Positions 27,883 through 36,748 of a DNA stretch of 64,000 nt are shown here, piece after piece. Numbering within the stretch: the first letter of the stretch is position 1; each line of letters opens with the position of its first letter. The notes under the pieces were generated by a model, which saw nothing but the letters and a program-made list of their open reading frames with translations, was not told the DNA's origin and did no database searches. The translations under genes and the position numbers were made by a program. Source of the DNA: Buttiauxella agrestis (lineage in GTDB: Bacteria > Pseudomonadota > Gammaproteobacteria > Enterobacterales > Enterobacteriaceae); NCBI RefSeq assembly GCF_900446255.1, contig NZ_UIGI01000001.1:2816763-2880762 (forward strand), given 5' to 3'.

Positions 27883-29414
27883 GGTTTTGGCTCCGTTTTG
27901 CTGGACACATCAATCGCGTCAATGCGTTTACTGTTGAACAGGTTGAATTTGCTGTCTGAGCCATGGCAACCATCACCAAAGCTGAAACCACAACCTTTGC
28001 TTTCAGGGAATGCATCTGCGGCCAGTTCACGGTGGCTGCTTGGGATCACGAAGCGATCTTCGTAATTCGCAATGGCCAGATAGCGATACATTTCCTGCGC
28101 CTGTGCTTCAGTCAAACCCACTTCTTCCAGCGCGCTAACGTCGTGAACACCTTCCACCGTTTCAGCACGTTTGTAATGGCGCATTGCCATCATGCGTTTC
28201 AGGGCGCGCAGAACCGGCGTGGTGTCACCCGCCGTCAACAGATTGGCCAGGTATTCCACCGGAATACGCAGGCTTTCAACGTCAGGCAGGATCCCGGTAT
28301 GCGGAAGCTCACCTGCGTCAGCCGCAGACTGAATTGGCGACAACGGCGGCACATACCACACCATCGGCAGCGTGCGATATTCCGGGTGCAACGGCAGCGC
28401 CAGTTTCCAGTCCATCGCCATTTTATAAACTGGCGACTGCTGTGCTGCGTCGATTACGCTCTGCGGCACGCCATCTTTCAGCGCTTGTTCAATCACCGCC
28501 GGGTCATTCGGGTTGAGGAAAATGCTCAACTGACGCTCGTACAGATCTTTTTCGTTCTCGGTGCTGGCTGCGGATTCAATCGCATCCGCGTCGTACAACA
28601 ACACGCCGAGGTAACGAATACGACCTACGCAAGTCTCGGAACAGACTGTTGGCTGGCCTGCTTCGATACGCGGATAACAGAAAATGCACTTCTCTGATTT
28701 GCCGCTCTTCCAGTTGAAGTAGATTTTTTTGTACGGGCAACCGGTAATGCACATCCGCCAGCCGCGACATTTGTCCTGGTCAATCAGCACAATGCCGTCT
28801 TCTTCACGTTTATAGATGGCACCGCTCGGGCAAGTCGCCACACATGCCGGGTTCAGGCAGTGTTCGCACAAGCGCGGCAGATACGCCATAAAGGTGTTTT
28901 CAAACTGGCCGTACATCGCCTTCTGCATATTGACGAAGTTCTGATCTTTGGCGCGTTTTTCAAATTCACCACCGAGGATCTCTTCCCAGTTCGGGCCAGC
29001 TTCGATTTTGTTCATGCGCTGGCCGGTAATCAGCGAGCGTGGGCGTGCAATCGGCTGGTGCTTACCTTCCGGCGCGTTATGAAGATGCTGATAGTCATAA
29101 TCAAACGGCTCGTAATAATCGTCGATGCCCGGCAGATGCGGGTTAGCGAAGATTTTACCCAGCAACATGGCGCGGTTGCCCATGCGCGGTTGCAGTTTGC
29201 CGTTGATTTTACGAATCCAACCGCCCTTCCATTTCTCCTGGTTTTCCCAGTCGTTCGGGTAGCCAATCCCCGGTTTGGTTTCGACGTTATTGAACCACGC
29301 GTACTCCATCCCTTCGCGGCTGGTCCAGACGTTTTTACAGGTCACAGAACAGGTGTGACAGCCGATGCATTTATCAAGATTCAGCACCATGCCGACTTGT
29401 GAACGAATTTTCAT
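27879..29414 (-). CDS. narH: respiratory nitrate reductase beta subunit NarH
   Basis: A 511-residue iron-sulfur subunit with four cysteine clusters: CIGCHTCSVTC at the N-terminus; CEHCLNPACVATC; CRGWRMCITGC, in which Trp replaces one Cys to make the [3Fe-4S] site; and CIFCYPRIEAGQPTVCSETC. It relays electrons from NarI haem to NarG. The start overlaps the end of narG by four bases. It matches E. coli NarH along its length. Confidence 0.98.
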   Translation of the reverse strand: MKIRSQVGMVLNLDKCIGCHTCSVTCKNVWTSREGMEYAWFNNVETKPGIGYPNDWENQEKWKGGWIRKINGKLQPRMGNRAMLLGKIFANPHLPGIDDYYEPFDYDYQHLHNAPEGKHQPIARPRSLITGQRMNKIEAGPNWEEILGGEFEKRAKDQNFVNMQKAMYGQFENTFMAYLPRLCEHCLNPACVATCPSGAIYKREEDGIVLIDQDKCRGWRMCITGCPYKKIYFNWKSGKSEKCIFCYPRIEAGQPTVCSETCVGRIRYLGVLLYDADAIESAASTENEKDLYERQLSIFLNPNDPAVIEQALKDGVPQSVIDAAQQSPVYKMAMDWKLALPLHPEYRTLPMVWYVPPLSPIQSAADAGELPHTGILPDVESLRIPVEYLANLLTAGDTTPVLRALKRMMAMRHYKRAETVEGVHDVSALEEVGLTEAQAQEMYRYLAIANYEDRFVIPSSHRELAADAFPESKGCGFSFGDGCHGSDSKFNLFNSKRIDAIDVSSKTEPKP

Positions 29415-32400
29415 TTTACGCTCTCCTGTTTCTGGTCGTTGCCTTCACCGTCTAACCAGTTAATGTCTTTCATCTTACGCACCACCACGAACTCATCACG
29501 GTTTGACCCGACGGTGCCGTAGTAGTTAAAGCCGTAGGCCAGTTGCGCGTAGCCGCCAATCATGTGCGTTGGTTTCGGGCTAATTCGGGTGACCGAGTTA
29601 TGAATCCCCCCGCGTTGACCGGTAATTTCAGAACCCGGCAGGTTCACGATGCGTTCCTGGGCGTGATACATCATGGTCATACCTTCCGGCACACGCTGGC
29701 TCACTACCGCACGCGCCGTCAGCGCCCCGTTTTTGTTGAACACTTCAATCCAGTCGTTATCTTCGATGCCCAGATCTTTGGCGTCGATTTCACTCATCCA
29801 GACAATCGGCCCACCGCGTGACAGCGTCAGCATCAGCAAGTTGTCGCTGTAAGTGGAGTGAATGCCCCATTTCTGGTGCGGCGTCAGGAAGTTCAGCGCC
29901 TTCTCCGGATTACCGTTCGATTTCTTACCCATCACACCTTTTACGGAGCGGGTATCAATCGGTGGACGGTACACCAGCAGGCTTTCGCCAAAATCACGCA
30001 TCCACTGATGATCCTGATACAGCTGCTGGCGGCCAGACAGCGTGCGCCATGGAATCAGCTCGTGAACGTTGGTGTAACCCGCGCTGTAAGAAACGTGTTC
30101 GTCTTCCAGGCCAGACCAGGTCGGGCTGGAGATGATTTTGCGTGGCTGCGCCTGGATATCGCGGAAGCGAATCTTTTCGTCTTCTTTATTGAGCGCCAGG
30201 TGCGTGTGGTCACGACCGGTAAATTCACTCAGAGCCGCCCAGGCTTTCACGGCCACCTGGCCGTTGGTTTCAGGTGCCAGGGTGAGGATCATTTCTGCGG
30301 CGTCGATTGCCGTATTGATCATCGGCTGGCCTTTCGCCGGACCGTCTGCTTTGGTGTAGTTGAGCTTACGCAGCAAGTCCATCTCAGACTGGGTATTCCA
30401 GGCAATGCCCTTACCGCCGTTACCGATGGTTTCCATCAGCGGGCCAATCGAGGTGAAACGCTCGTAAGTCGCCGGGTAATCACGTTCAACGGTGATCAAA
30501 TGCGGTGCGGTTTTACCCGGAATCAGGTCACATTCGCCCTTTTTCCAGTCCATGACGCCAAAAGGCTGCGCCAGTTCTGCGGCGGAATCGTGCTGAATCG
30601 GCAGCGTGACCACGTCAGTTTCTTTACCTAAATGGCCGACGCACACTTCGGAGAATTTCTTGGCGATGGCTTTATAAATTTCCCAGTCGCTTTTCGAATC
30701 CCAGGCTGGGTCAACGGCTGCTGAAAGCGGGTGAATAAACGGATGCATGTCCGAAGTATTCATATCGTCTTTCTCATACCAGGTCGCCGTTGGCAGCACG
30801 ATATCGGAATACAAACAGGTGCTCGACAGACGGAAGTCCAGCGTCACCACCAGATCCAGTTTGCCATCCAGACCGTTATCAATCCACTCGACTTCTTCCG
30901 GCATCACGCCGCCTTCTTTGCCCAAATCTTTGCCCTGAATACCGTTCTCAGTACCCAGCAAATATTTGAGCATGTACTCGTGGCCCTTACCGGAAGAACC
31001 CAGCAGGTTTGAGCGCCAGACGAACAAGTTGCGCGGATGGTTATTGCCTGCATCAGGTTGCTCAGCCGCAAAGCGAATGTCGCCGCTTTTCAGTTGCTGC
31101 GCGGTGAAATCAGCCGGGCTCATGCCCGCCGCTTTCGCCTGCTTAGCAATGTGTAATGGATTGGTGTTGAGCTGTGGTGCCGATGGCAACCAGCCCATGC
31201 GTTCAGCACGCACGTTGAAGTCAATCAAATGGCCGCTATAACGGGATTTATCCGCCAGCGGGGACAGCAGTTCTTCGGCAGTCAACGACTCGTAGCGCCA
31301 CTGGCTGGAGTGGTTGTAGAAGAATGACGTGCTGTTCATATGGCGTGGCGGGCGCTGCCAGTCGAGGGCGAATGCCAGCGGAGTCCAGCCGGTTTGTGGG
31401 CGCAGTTTTTCCTGGCCGACATAGTGTGCCCAGCCGCCGCCGCTTTGGCCGACGCAACCGCAGAAGATCAACATATTGATCAGGCCACGGTAGTTCATGT
31501 CCATGTGGAACCAGTGGTTCATACCGGCACCGACGATGATCATCGAACGGCCATGGGTTTTGTCGGCGTTGTCAGCAAATTCACGAGCGATGCGGATAAT
31601 GTTCTGGCGAGAAACGCCGGTGATATGTTCCGCCCACGCCGGGGTATACGCTTTCACGTCGTCATAGCTGGAGGCGCAGTTTTCGTCGTTCAGGCCGCGA
31701 TCCAGACCATAGTTCGCCAGCGTCAGGTCATATACGGTCGTGACCAGCGTGCTGGAACCATCCGCCAGTTGAATACGTTTCACCGGCAGTTTGTGCATTA
31801 GCACGTTATCGAGCTTAACGTTGCTGAAGTGTTCGGTGCTTTCGCCACCGAAGTACGGGAAGCCCACATCCGCCACTTCGTCGTGGCTGCCGAGCAGGCT
31901 CAGGCGCAGTTCGGCTTCTTCACCGCTGGTGCCATCACGCTGTTCAAGGTTCCACTTGCCCTTCTCGCCCCAGCGATAACCGATAGAACCGTTCGGTGCC
32001 AAAAGTTCGCCGTTCTGGTTATCGAGTGCGACCGTTTTCCATTGCGGGTTGTTTTCCTGACCCAGACCATCAACCAGATCGGATGCACGTAACATGCGGC
32101 CTGCGGCGTAGAAACCGTCACGCTCTTCGAGCATCACCAGCATTGGCATGTCGGTGTAACGGCGCACGTAATCGGCGAAATATTGGCTTGGGTTATCAAG
32201 GTGGAATTCACGCAGCATAACGTGGCCCATCGCCAGCGCCATCGCCGCATCCGTGCCTTGTTTCGGTGCCAGCCACTGGTCGCACAGCTTGGCGATTTCA
32301 GCGTAATCCGGCGTCACCGCCACGGTTTTGGTGCCTTTGTAACGCACTTCGGTAAAGAAGTGGGCATCTGGCGTACGGGTCTGCGGAACGTTAGAACCCC

Positions 32401-33157
32401 AGGCGATGATGTAGCTCGAGTTATACCAGTCGGCAGATTCCGGCACGTCCGTCTGCTCGCCCCAGGTCATCGGTGACGCAGGTGGCAAATCGCAATACCA
32501 GTCGTAGAAGCTCAGGCACGTCCCGCCAATCAGGGAAAGATAACGAGCACCAGAAGCATACGACACCATCGACATCGCCGGAATCGGCGAGAAGCCTGCG
32601 ATACGGTCAGGGCCGAACGTTTTTGCGGTAAAGACGTTAGCGGCGGCAATCAGTTCGTTTACTTCAGCCCAGCTTGAGCGCACAAAACCACCGCGACCAC
32701 GGGCTTGTTTATAACTTTTTGCTTTTTCCGGGTCGTTGATGATTGAGGCCCAGGCATCGACTGGGTCTTCATGCAGTGTTTTCGCTTCACGCCAAAGTTT
32801 GATCAGACGCTTGCGCATCAAAGGATATTTCAGGCGGTTCGCGCTGTAGAGATACCAGGAATAACTAGCGCCGCGTGGGCAGCCGCGTGGTTCATGGTTT
32901 GGCATATCCGGGCGGGTACGCGGGTAGTCAGTTTGCTGAGTTTCCCAGGTCACCAGGCCGCTTTTGACGTAGATCTTCCAGCTACAGGAGCCAGTGCAGT
33001 TTACACCGTGAGTGGAGCGAACCACTTTGTCGTGCTGCCAACGCTGACGATAACCTTCTTCCCAATCACGATTGGTATCGAGCAGTTGGCCATGTCCATC
33101 GGCAAAAGTTTCGCCCTTCTGTTTGAAGTACCGAAACCGGTCAAGAAATTTGCTCAT
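29411..33157 (-). CDS. narG: respiratory nitrate reductase alpha subunit NarG
   Basis: The 1248-residue molybdenum bis-MGD catalytic subunit (E. coli 1247) reducing nitrate to nitrite on the cytoplasmic face. The N-terminal tail MSKFLDRFRYFKQKGETFAD is unprocessed in the family. HGVNCTGSCSW supplies the His/Cys ligands of the FS0 cluster, and YNSSYIIAWGSNVPQTRTPDAHF lies in the cofactor domain. It is the first gene of narGHJI. FNR and NarL sites upstream indicate anaerobic, nitrate-induced expression. Confidence 0.98.
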   Translation of the reverse strand: MSKFLDRFRYFKQKGETFADGHGQLLDTNRDWEEGYRQRWQHDKVVRSTHGVNCTGSCSWKIYVKSGLVTWETQQTDYPRTRPDMPNHEPRGCPRGASYSWYLYSANRLKYPLMRKRLIKLWREAKTLHEDPVDAWASIINDPEKAKSYKQARGRGGFVRSSWAEVNELIAAANVFTAKTFGPDRIAGFSPIPAMSMVSYASGARYLSLIGGTCLSFYDWYCDLPPASPMTWGEQTDVPESADWYNSSYIIAWGSNVPQTRTPDAHFFTEVRYKGTKTVAVTPDYAEIAKLCDQWLAPKQGTDAAMALAMGHVMLREFHLDNPSQYFADYVRRYTDMPMLVMLEERDGFYAAGRMLRASDLVDGLGQENNPQWKTVALDNQNGELLAPNGSIGYRWGEKGKWNLEQRDGTSGEEAELRLSLLGSHDEVADVGFPYFGGESTEHFSNVKLDNVLMHKLPVKRIQLADGSSTLVTTVYDLTLANYGLDRGLNDENCASSYDDVKAYTPAWAEHITGVSRQNIIRIAREFADNADKTHGRSMIIVGAGMNHWFHMDMNYRGLINMLIFCGCVGQSGGGWAHYVGQEKLRPQTGWTPLAFALDWQRPPRHMNSTSFFYNHSSQWRYESLTAEELLSPLADKSRYSGHLIDFNVRAERMGWLPSAPQLNTNPLHIAKQAKAAGMSPADFTAQQLKSGDIRFAAEQPDAGNNHPRNLFVWRSNLLGSSGKGHEYMLKYLLGTENGIQGKDLGKEGGVMPEEVEWIDNGLDGKLDLVVTLDFRLSSTCLYSDIVLPTATWYEKDDMNTSDMHPFIHPLSAAVDPAWDSKSDWEIYKAIAKKFSEVCVGHLGKETDVVTLPIQHDSAAELAQPFGVMDWKKGECDLIPGKTAPHLITVERDYPATYERFTSIGPLMETIGNGGKGIAWNTQSEMDLLRKLNYTKADGPAKGQPMINTAIDAAEMILTLAPETNGQVAVKAWAALSEFTGRDHTHLALNKEDEKIRFRDIQAQPRKIISSPTWSGLEDEHVSYSAGYTNVHELIPWRTLSGRQQLYQDHQWMRDFGESLLVYRPPIDTRSVKGVMGKKSNGNPEKALNFLTPHQKWGIHSTYSDNLLMLTLSRGGPIVWMSEIDAKDLGIEDNDWIEVFNKNGALTARAVVSQRVPEGMTMMYHAQERIVNLPGSEITGQRGGIHNSVTRISPKPTHMIGGYAQLAYGFNYYGTVGSNRDEFVVVRKMKDINWLDGEGNDQKQESVK

Positions 33158-33251
33158 CGGGGTTCTCCTGATGTGGAGCCTGGAGGCTCTATCTTATGAA
33201 TACGACATTGCTAATTTGTTGGCACGGTAACGCGCGCATATGAAGGGAGAA

Positions 33252-33265
33252 TTGATAACGATCAA
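33252..33265. promoter_or_regulatory. FNR site of the narG promoter
   Basis: TTGATAACGATCAA is a perfect match to TTGAT-N4-ATCAA, about 100 bp before the narG ATG. If it is at -41.5 as in E. coli, transcription would start near 33217. Confidence 0.85.
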
Positions 33266-33380
33266 CTGTGGCGGAGGAAGATTTGCACGCGCACGGTCGA
33301 TATACCACCAAAGTGGCAATTCATATCTGATAGTTAAACAACTGATATATAGACAAAATACCGATTCACTGCTTTATGTA

Positions 33381-33417
33381 AGGAGTAGAAATCAGAGCGA
33401 CTGGGTATTAAGGGGTA
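33381..33417 (-). promoter_or_regulatory. upstream NarL heptamer cluster of narG
   Basis: On the reverse strand the heptamers TACCCCT, TACCCAG and TACTCCT match or nearly match the NarL consensus TACYYMT. They lie about 125-160 bp from the FNR site, close to the -200 position of the E. coli high-affinity NarL sites. Confidence 0.7.
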
Positions 33418-33445
33418 AGTCAGCCGATATGGGGGGCACGGAAGC

Positions 33446-33481
33446 AAAAAAATGGGGCATCCCCTTGCAGAGAAGCCCCAT
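33446..33481 (-). terminator. terminator of the nar-embedded cassette
   Basis: On the reverse strand ATGGGGC / GCCCCAT with a 16-base loop region is followed by a run of T. It lies 36 bp after the MFS stop and insulates narG control sites from the cassette. Confidence 0.8.
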
Positions 33482-33516
33482 GTTGAATGCTGTAATGATC
33501 AGACAGAGGTTAGCGG

Positions 33517-34764
33517 TTAAGTTTTGCGTTCCGCACGAATGTTTTTGATAAGCAGGCCCGAAATCACTATTCCGGCGCAGGCGAAAACAGCCATCAAGCC
33601 AAATACGATTTTGTAGCCCAATAACCCTGGGTTGGTATCTAAGATGTAGCCATACAGGCTGTAGCAGAACATCGCTGGGGCATAACCGATAAAACTTCCT
33701 AACGCCATTGCCGCACCGGTGTTTTTCTCACTGATTCCCGCCTCGCCAATAGGGGCGAAGAATACCGCTCGCTGAGTAAAGATGACCGCACCAAACATCA
33801 GGGTGCAGGCCATGCCTAAATAAACAGGCATTTGTTCATGAGGCAGTAATATCAATGCGACCAAAGCCAGCGCACTAATAATAAAGGTATAGAACAAATA
33901 TTGGCTGGGGGATTTTAAAACCTTATCAGCAACTAAACCACCAATCGGGCCACCTACCATTTTCAAACAATATTGATTGATAATTCCGTATGCCCCTACC
34001 AGTGCAATTGGCAATGCGTAAACATTTCTTAAGAATGGAATAAAGAATGTCAGTCCACAATACACCGCATAAACACAAAACACACTAAAAGCGATTAACC
34101 AGACAGTTTTGTTTTTTAATACATTACCGAGACCAGGATTCGCTTCTTTTTTCTCTGCCTTCTCTTGTTTAGCCGCTTGTTCTTCCGGGCTTTCTTTTAA
34201 TACAAAGAAAATAACCACGCCAACCAGAATAGCGATAAAAGAGTAAAACAATATTGCGGCTTTAAATCCGAAATAATCGCTACCAAACCAGGTGAACACC
34301 GCCAGGGCGCTAAATGCGATAACGGTATCGACAATCCCTCGCCCGGTTTCAAAGAAGCCAAATAAGCGCCCCTGTTGAGTGTTGTCACCCAGCAAACTCA
34401 CCGACTTTAGCAACACCGGCCAGTTGAGCATGTCGCAGGTCACGCCGAACAACGCCCAGACAAAGAGTATCCCCCAGTAGCCTGGCATTGTAGAGAGGTA
34501 GATCCCCAGCAGGCCGGTCGCAATCAGGGAAAGCGACATGGTAAAGCGGCGCGGTAATTTGTCAGAAAAGTAAATGGATAAGAAGAAACCAATGGTCGTC
34601 ACAATCGAGTTAACCGACATCGCATTCCCAATCTCACCGTTGGTCAGGTGAAAATACTCCTGCATAGGAACATAAAATGCGTCTTTCAATGACGGCAGTT
34701 TATATATTGTGCCGCCGCACAAAACCAACAAACTAAATATAGTCCATCTTTTTTTAGATAGCAT
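33517..34764 (-). CDS. MFS transporter, YihN/YqcE-like
   Basis: A 415-residue major facilitator protein with 12 predicted helices in two halves, joined by a charged loop (ESPEEQAAKQEKAEKKEA). The N-terminal GGTIYKLPSLKDAFYVPMQE resembles E. coli YihN and YqcE by eye, a group related to sugar or organophosphate porters; substrate unknown. ATG 34764 has a purine-rich AGGGGTGGGG upstream; a GTG four codons earlier is possible. It is the last gene of a three-gene unit with a GntR regulator and a TIM-barrel isomerase, so it most likely imports that enzyme's substrate (inference). Confidence 0.82.
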   Translation of the reverse strand: MLSKKRWTIFSLLVLCGGTIYKLPSLKDAFYVPMQEYFHLTNGEIGNAMSVNSIVTTIGFFLSIYFSDKLPRRFTMSLSLIATGLLGIYLSTMPGYWGILFVWALFGVTCDMLNWPVLLKSVSLLGDNTQQGRLFGFFETGRGIVDTVIAFSALAVFTWFGSDYFGFKAAILFYSFIAILVGVVIFFVLKESPEEQAAKQEKAEKKEANPGLGNVLKNKTVWLIAFSVFCVYAVYCGLTFFIPFLRNVYALPIALVGAYGIINQYCLKMVGGPIGGLVADKVLKSPSQYLFYTFIISALALVALILLPHEQMPVYLGMACTLMFGAVIFTQRAVFFAPIGEAGISEKNTGAAMALGSFIGYAPAMFCYSLYGYILDTNPGLLGYKIVFGLMAVFACAGIVISGLLIKNIRAERKT

Positions 34765-34820
34765 AAGACACCCCACCCCTGAATTAGCGGAATTAATTAT
34801 TATATTGAGAGTACAGTGAC

Positions 34821-34835
34821 CTCACAAAAGGTGAG
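34821..34835 (-). promoter_or_regulatory. short inverted repeat between isomerase and MFS genes
   Basis: CTCAC-AAAAG-GTGAG lies in the 100-bp gap between the two genes. It may be a weak hairpin for differential expression or a protein site. It does not match the palindrome upstream of the regulator. Confidence 0.35.
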
Positions 34836-34864
34836 ACAGCTGAATTTAAATGTTTATTGATTAA

Positions 34865-35839
34865 TTACTTTCTTAAAATAGCCACAGCATCTTTATGAAG
34901 TTCGCCAACAATATTGCGCACATGCATTATTTGATTCGTTGCATCGTCAATTTCTTTATTGAGCCTTTCTTCCAGCCCGGAGGTCGGCAACGGGGTTTCA
35001 CTCATCTGGCGCAATGGAATCCACGGATTTTTATCTTCGTTAGTAAAACGAAATGCCGGTGCGTAATAATCCACTTCTTCTTCCAGACCGAATGCGGTGA
35101 CTTGCGGTTGATCTTCGCCCAGACAAATTAATTGCAGTAATAACTCTTTAAACGGTAATTCGCCTTCGCCAGAAATACAGGCCGTATGCCCGCGTCCTTC
35201 ACCTTCATGGTTAATTAACGCATCTTTGATATGCACCTGCGTGACTTCTTTTCCCATCACCGCCAGCGCTTCAAGCGGCTCTTCGTTGGCATTAATCATG
35301 TTGGCGAAGTCAAACAGCAGGGAGAGCTGTGGGAAGTCAGCCTCCTGAACCAGCTTCACCAGTTCGTGGCTTTGCAGATCTTCGTGTTGCTCAAGCGTAA
35401 ATGTCAGGCCGCTATGCTGGTATTTTGCTTTAATATATTGAATATCCTGAGCAATGATTTCCATGACCTCAGAAAGTGTCCCTTCATAACGCGGATAAAA
35501 CCTCACCGAAGTCGCCCCGGATTTCAGCGCAATGTTCACCGCCTCATCAATGGTTTGGGCATCCGAGGCGCTGGTTTCGATGTGAACATCCAACCCCAAC
35601 TGGCGCGATTTTTCTGCAAAATTCTCAAGTCGCTCATCGCTGGCATGCCTTAAAGACTGGCTTTCTCCATCCACAACATGAATTTTCACCCCTTTCAGTT
35701 GCTGCTGGCTGGCAATATCCAGTAAATCTTCCGGCAGAATCCTCTCCATGCGCATATTTAAATGAAACGCATAGGCATGCAGATACAGCGGCAGATTTAT
35801 GGCGCGTTCGACAATTTTTGTAGCCTGGATGTTGTTCAT
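34865..35839 (-). CDS. sugar phosphate isomerase/epimerase-like TIM-barrel protein
   Basis: A 324-residue protein of the xylose-isomerase-like TIM-barrel superfamily (AP endonuclease 2 fold). Candidate metal ligands sit at strand ends in the usual order: Glu in FTLEQHEDL, Asp in LLFDFANMI, His in VTQVHIKDAL and Glu in FGLEEEVDY. Its ATG overlaps the gntR stop by four bases (ATGA), so the two are co-translated. The family includes epimerases, isomerases and dehydratases of sugars and inositols; the substrate cannot be read from sequence. E. coli K-12 has no equivalent at this site. Confidence 0.8.
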   Translation of the reverse strand: MNNIQATKIVERAINLPLYLHAYAFHLNMRMERILPEDLLDIASQQQLKGVKIHVVDGESQSLRHASDERLENFAEKSRQLGLDVHIETSASDAQTIDEAVNIALKSGATSVRFYPRYEGTLSEVMEIIAQDIQYIKAKYQHSGLTFTLEQHEDLQSHELVKLVQEADFPQLSLLFDFANMINANEEPLEALAVMGKEVTQVHIKDALINHEGEGRGHTACISGEGELPFKELLLQLICLGEDQPQVTAFGLEEEVDYYAPAFRFTNEDKNPWIPLRQMSETPLPTSGLEERLNKEIDDATNQIMHVRNIVGELHKDAVAILRK

Positions 35840-36555
35840 GGAAACTCCTGGAAATCGATATAAAACTCTACTGATTCAAAACGCCAATATTCGATATCAA
35901 CCTGAATAACTTGCCCGGATTCGTCGGCGCGGTATTTTTCAACCCGGATAGAAGGTGTCCCTGCGGTGCCGCCCATCCCTTTGCAAGCCCCTGCCGAAAG
36001 TCGTGTAGGTTTAAACGCTAAATGCTGCGTGTGCGAGCTTTTGCCGAAGGCTTCTTGCCATACATCAACAAAAGAACGATCGCCTAATTTGTCGATAAAA
36101 CCGGGGGCGGACTGCGCGTTGATAAAGGTTTCGTGATAGAAAACTTTATGGTTATCAAGCGCTCCCCAACCACAGATTTTGTAGATTTCATCGCCGTCTT
36201 TTACATTCAACTGCGACAAAATTTCGGGTTCCGCTGTGTAAACCCGCTCTTTTTCCAGAAAACCCCAGGACGGCAAACGCCCCTGCTCCAGAGCTGCCTG
36301 CTTAAAACTGGTGGAAGTGTTCGGGGTGTATTTGAAGCACGGCAAGGCCACAAACCAGCCGCGACGATCTTTTCGAAAGATCTTTTCTTCCCCTTCGAGA
36401 AACAACAACGCCTGTCGCAGTGTCATGCGCTTGATGCCCAGTAATTCTTCCAGCTCACGCTCGGAAGGTAATTTCCCGCCCGGCTGGACGACACCTTTGC
36501 TCAGCCAGTCATTGAGCATCTCTTTTGCCGTTTCTACGGTGGAATGGGTTTTCAT
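35836..36555 (-). CDS. GntR-family (HutC/UTRA) transcriptional regulator
   Basis: A 239-residue regulator. The N-terminal winged helix-turn-helix (about residues 5-70) has the GntR signature GGKLPSERELEELLGIKRMTLRQAL. The C-terminal UTRA effector-binding domain contains FYHETFINAQ and ends VDIEYWRFESVEFYIDF. HutC-type regulators usually bind a sugar phosphate or similar metabolite and repress the adjoining operon. It is first in its operon, ahead of the isomerase and the MFS gene. A perfect palindrome lies just before its start, suggesting autoregulation. Confidence 0.88.
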   Translation of the reverse strand: MKTHSTVETAKEMLNDWLSKGVVQPGGKLPSERELEELLGIKRMTLRQALLFLEGEEKIFRKDRRGWFVALPCFKYTPNTSTSFKQAALEQGRLPSWGFLEKERVYTAEPEILSQLNVKDGDEIYKICGWGALDNHKVFYHETFINAQSAPGFIDKLGDRSFVDVWQEAFGKSSHTQHLAFKPTRLSAGACKGMGGTAGTPSIRVEKYRADESGQVIQVDIEYWRFESVEFYIDFQEFP

Positions 36556-36568
36556 GTTTTAATCCATT

Positions 36569-36580
36569 TGGTTTAAACCA
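36569..36580. promoter_or_regulatory. candidate GntR operator palindrome
   Basis: TGGTTTAAACCA is a perfect 12-bp palindrome centred 20 bp upstream of the regulator ATG. Its core GTTTAAAC resembles GntR-family operators of the GTNTANAC type. Binding is inferred. Confidence 0.55.
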
Positions 36581-36696
36581 GATTTGTCGTCACGGTACTC
36601 TTAGCCAGCGAATGTGACAATGGGATCTGGCGGGGTAGTTATTCTAAATGTGAGGTTTCTCGCAGAATAAAGTCGGATCGGGGAGGAATTTCAGGC

Positions 36697-36722
36697 AAAA
36701 AAAAGCGCGACCGAAGTCGCGC
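36697..36722 (-). terminator. narK terminator
   Basis: On the reverse strand GCGCGAC-TTCG-GTCGCGC is followed by eight T, 26 bp after the narK stop. Confidence 0.92.
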
Positions 36723-36748
36723 AAGGGATAACCAAAAGGTCAAAACGA

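Noticed and set aside
29858-30631. 257-codon forward frame opposite narG
   Set aside because: Antisense of a highly conserved NarG segment, without recognisable protein content.
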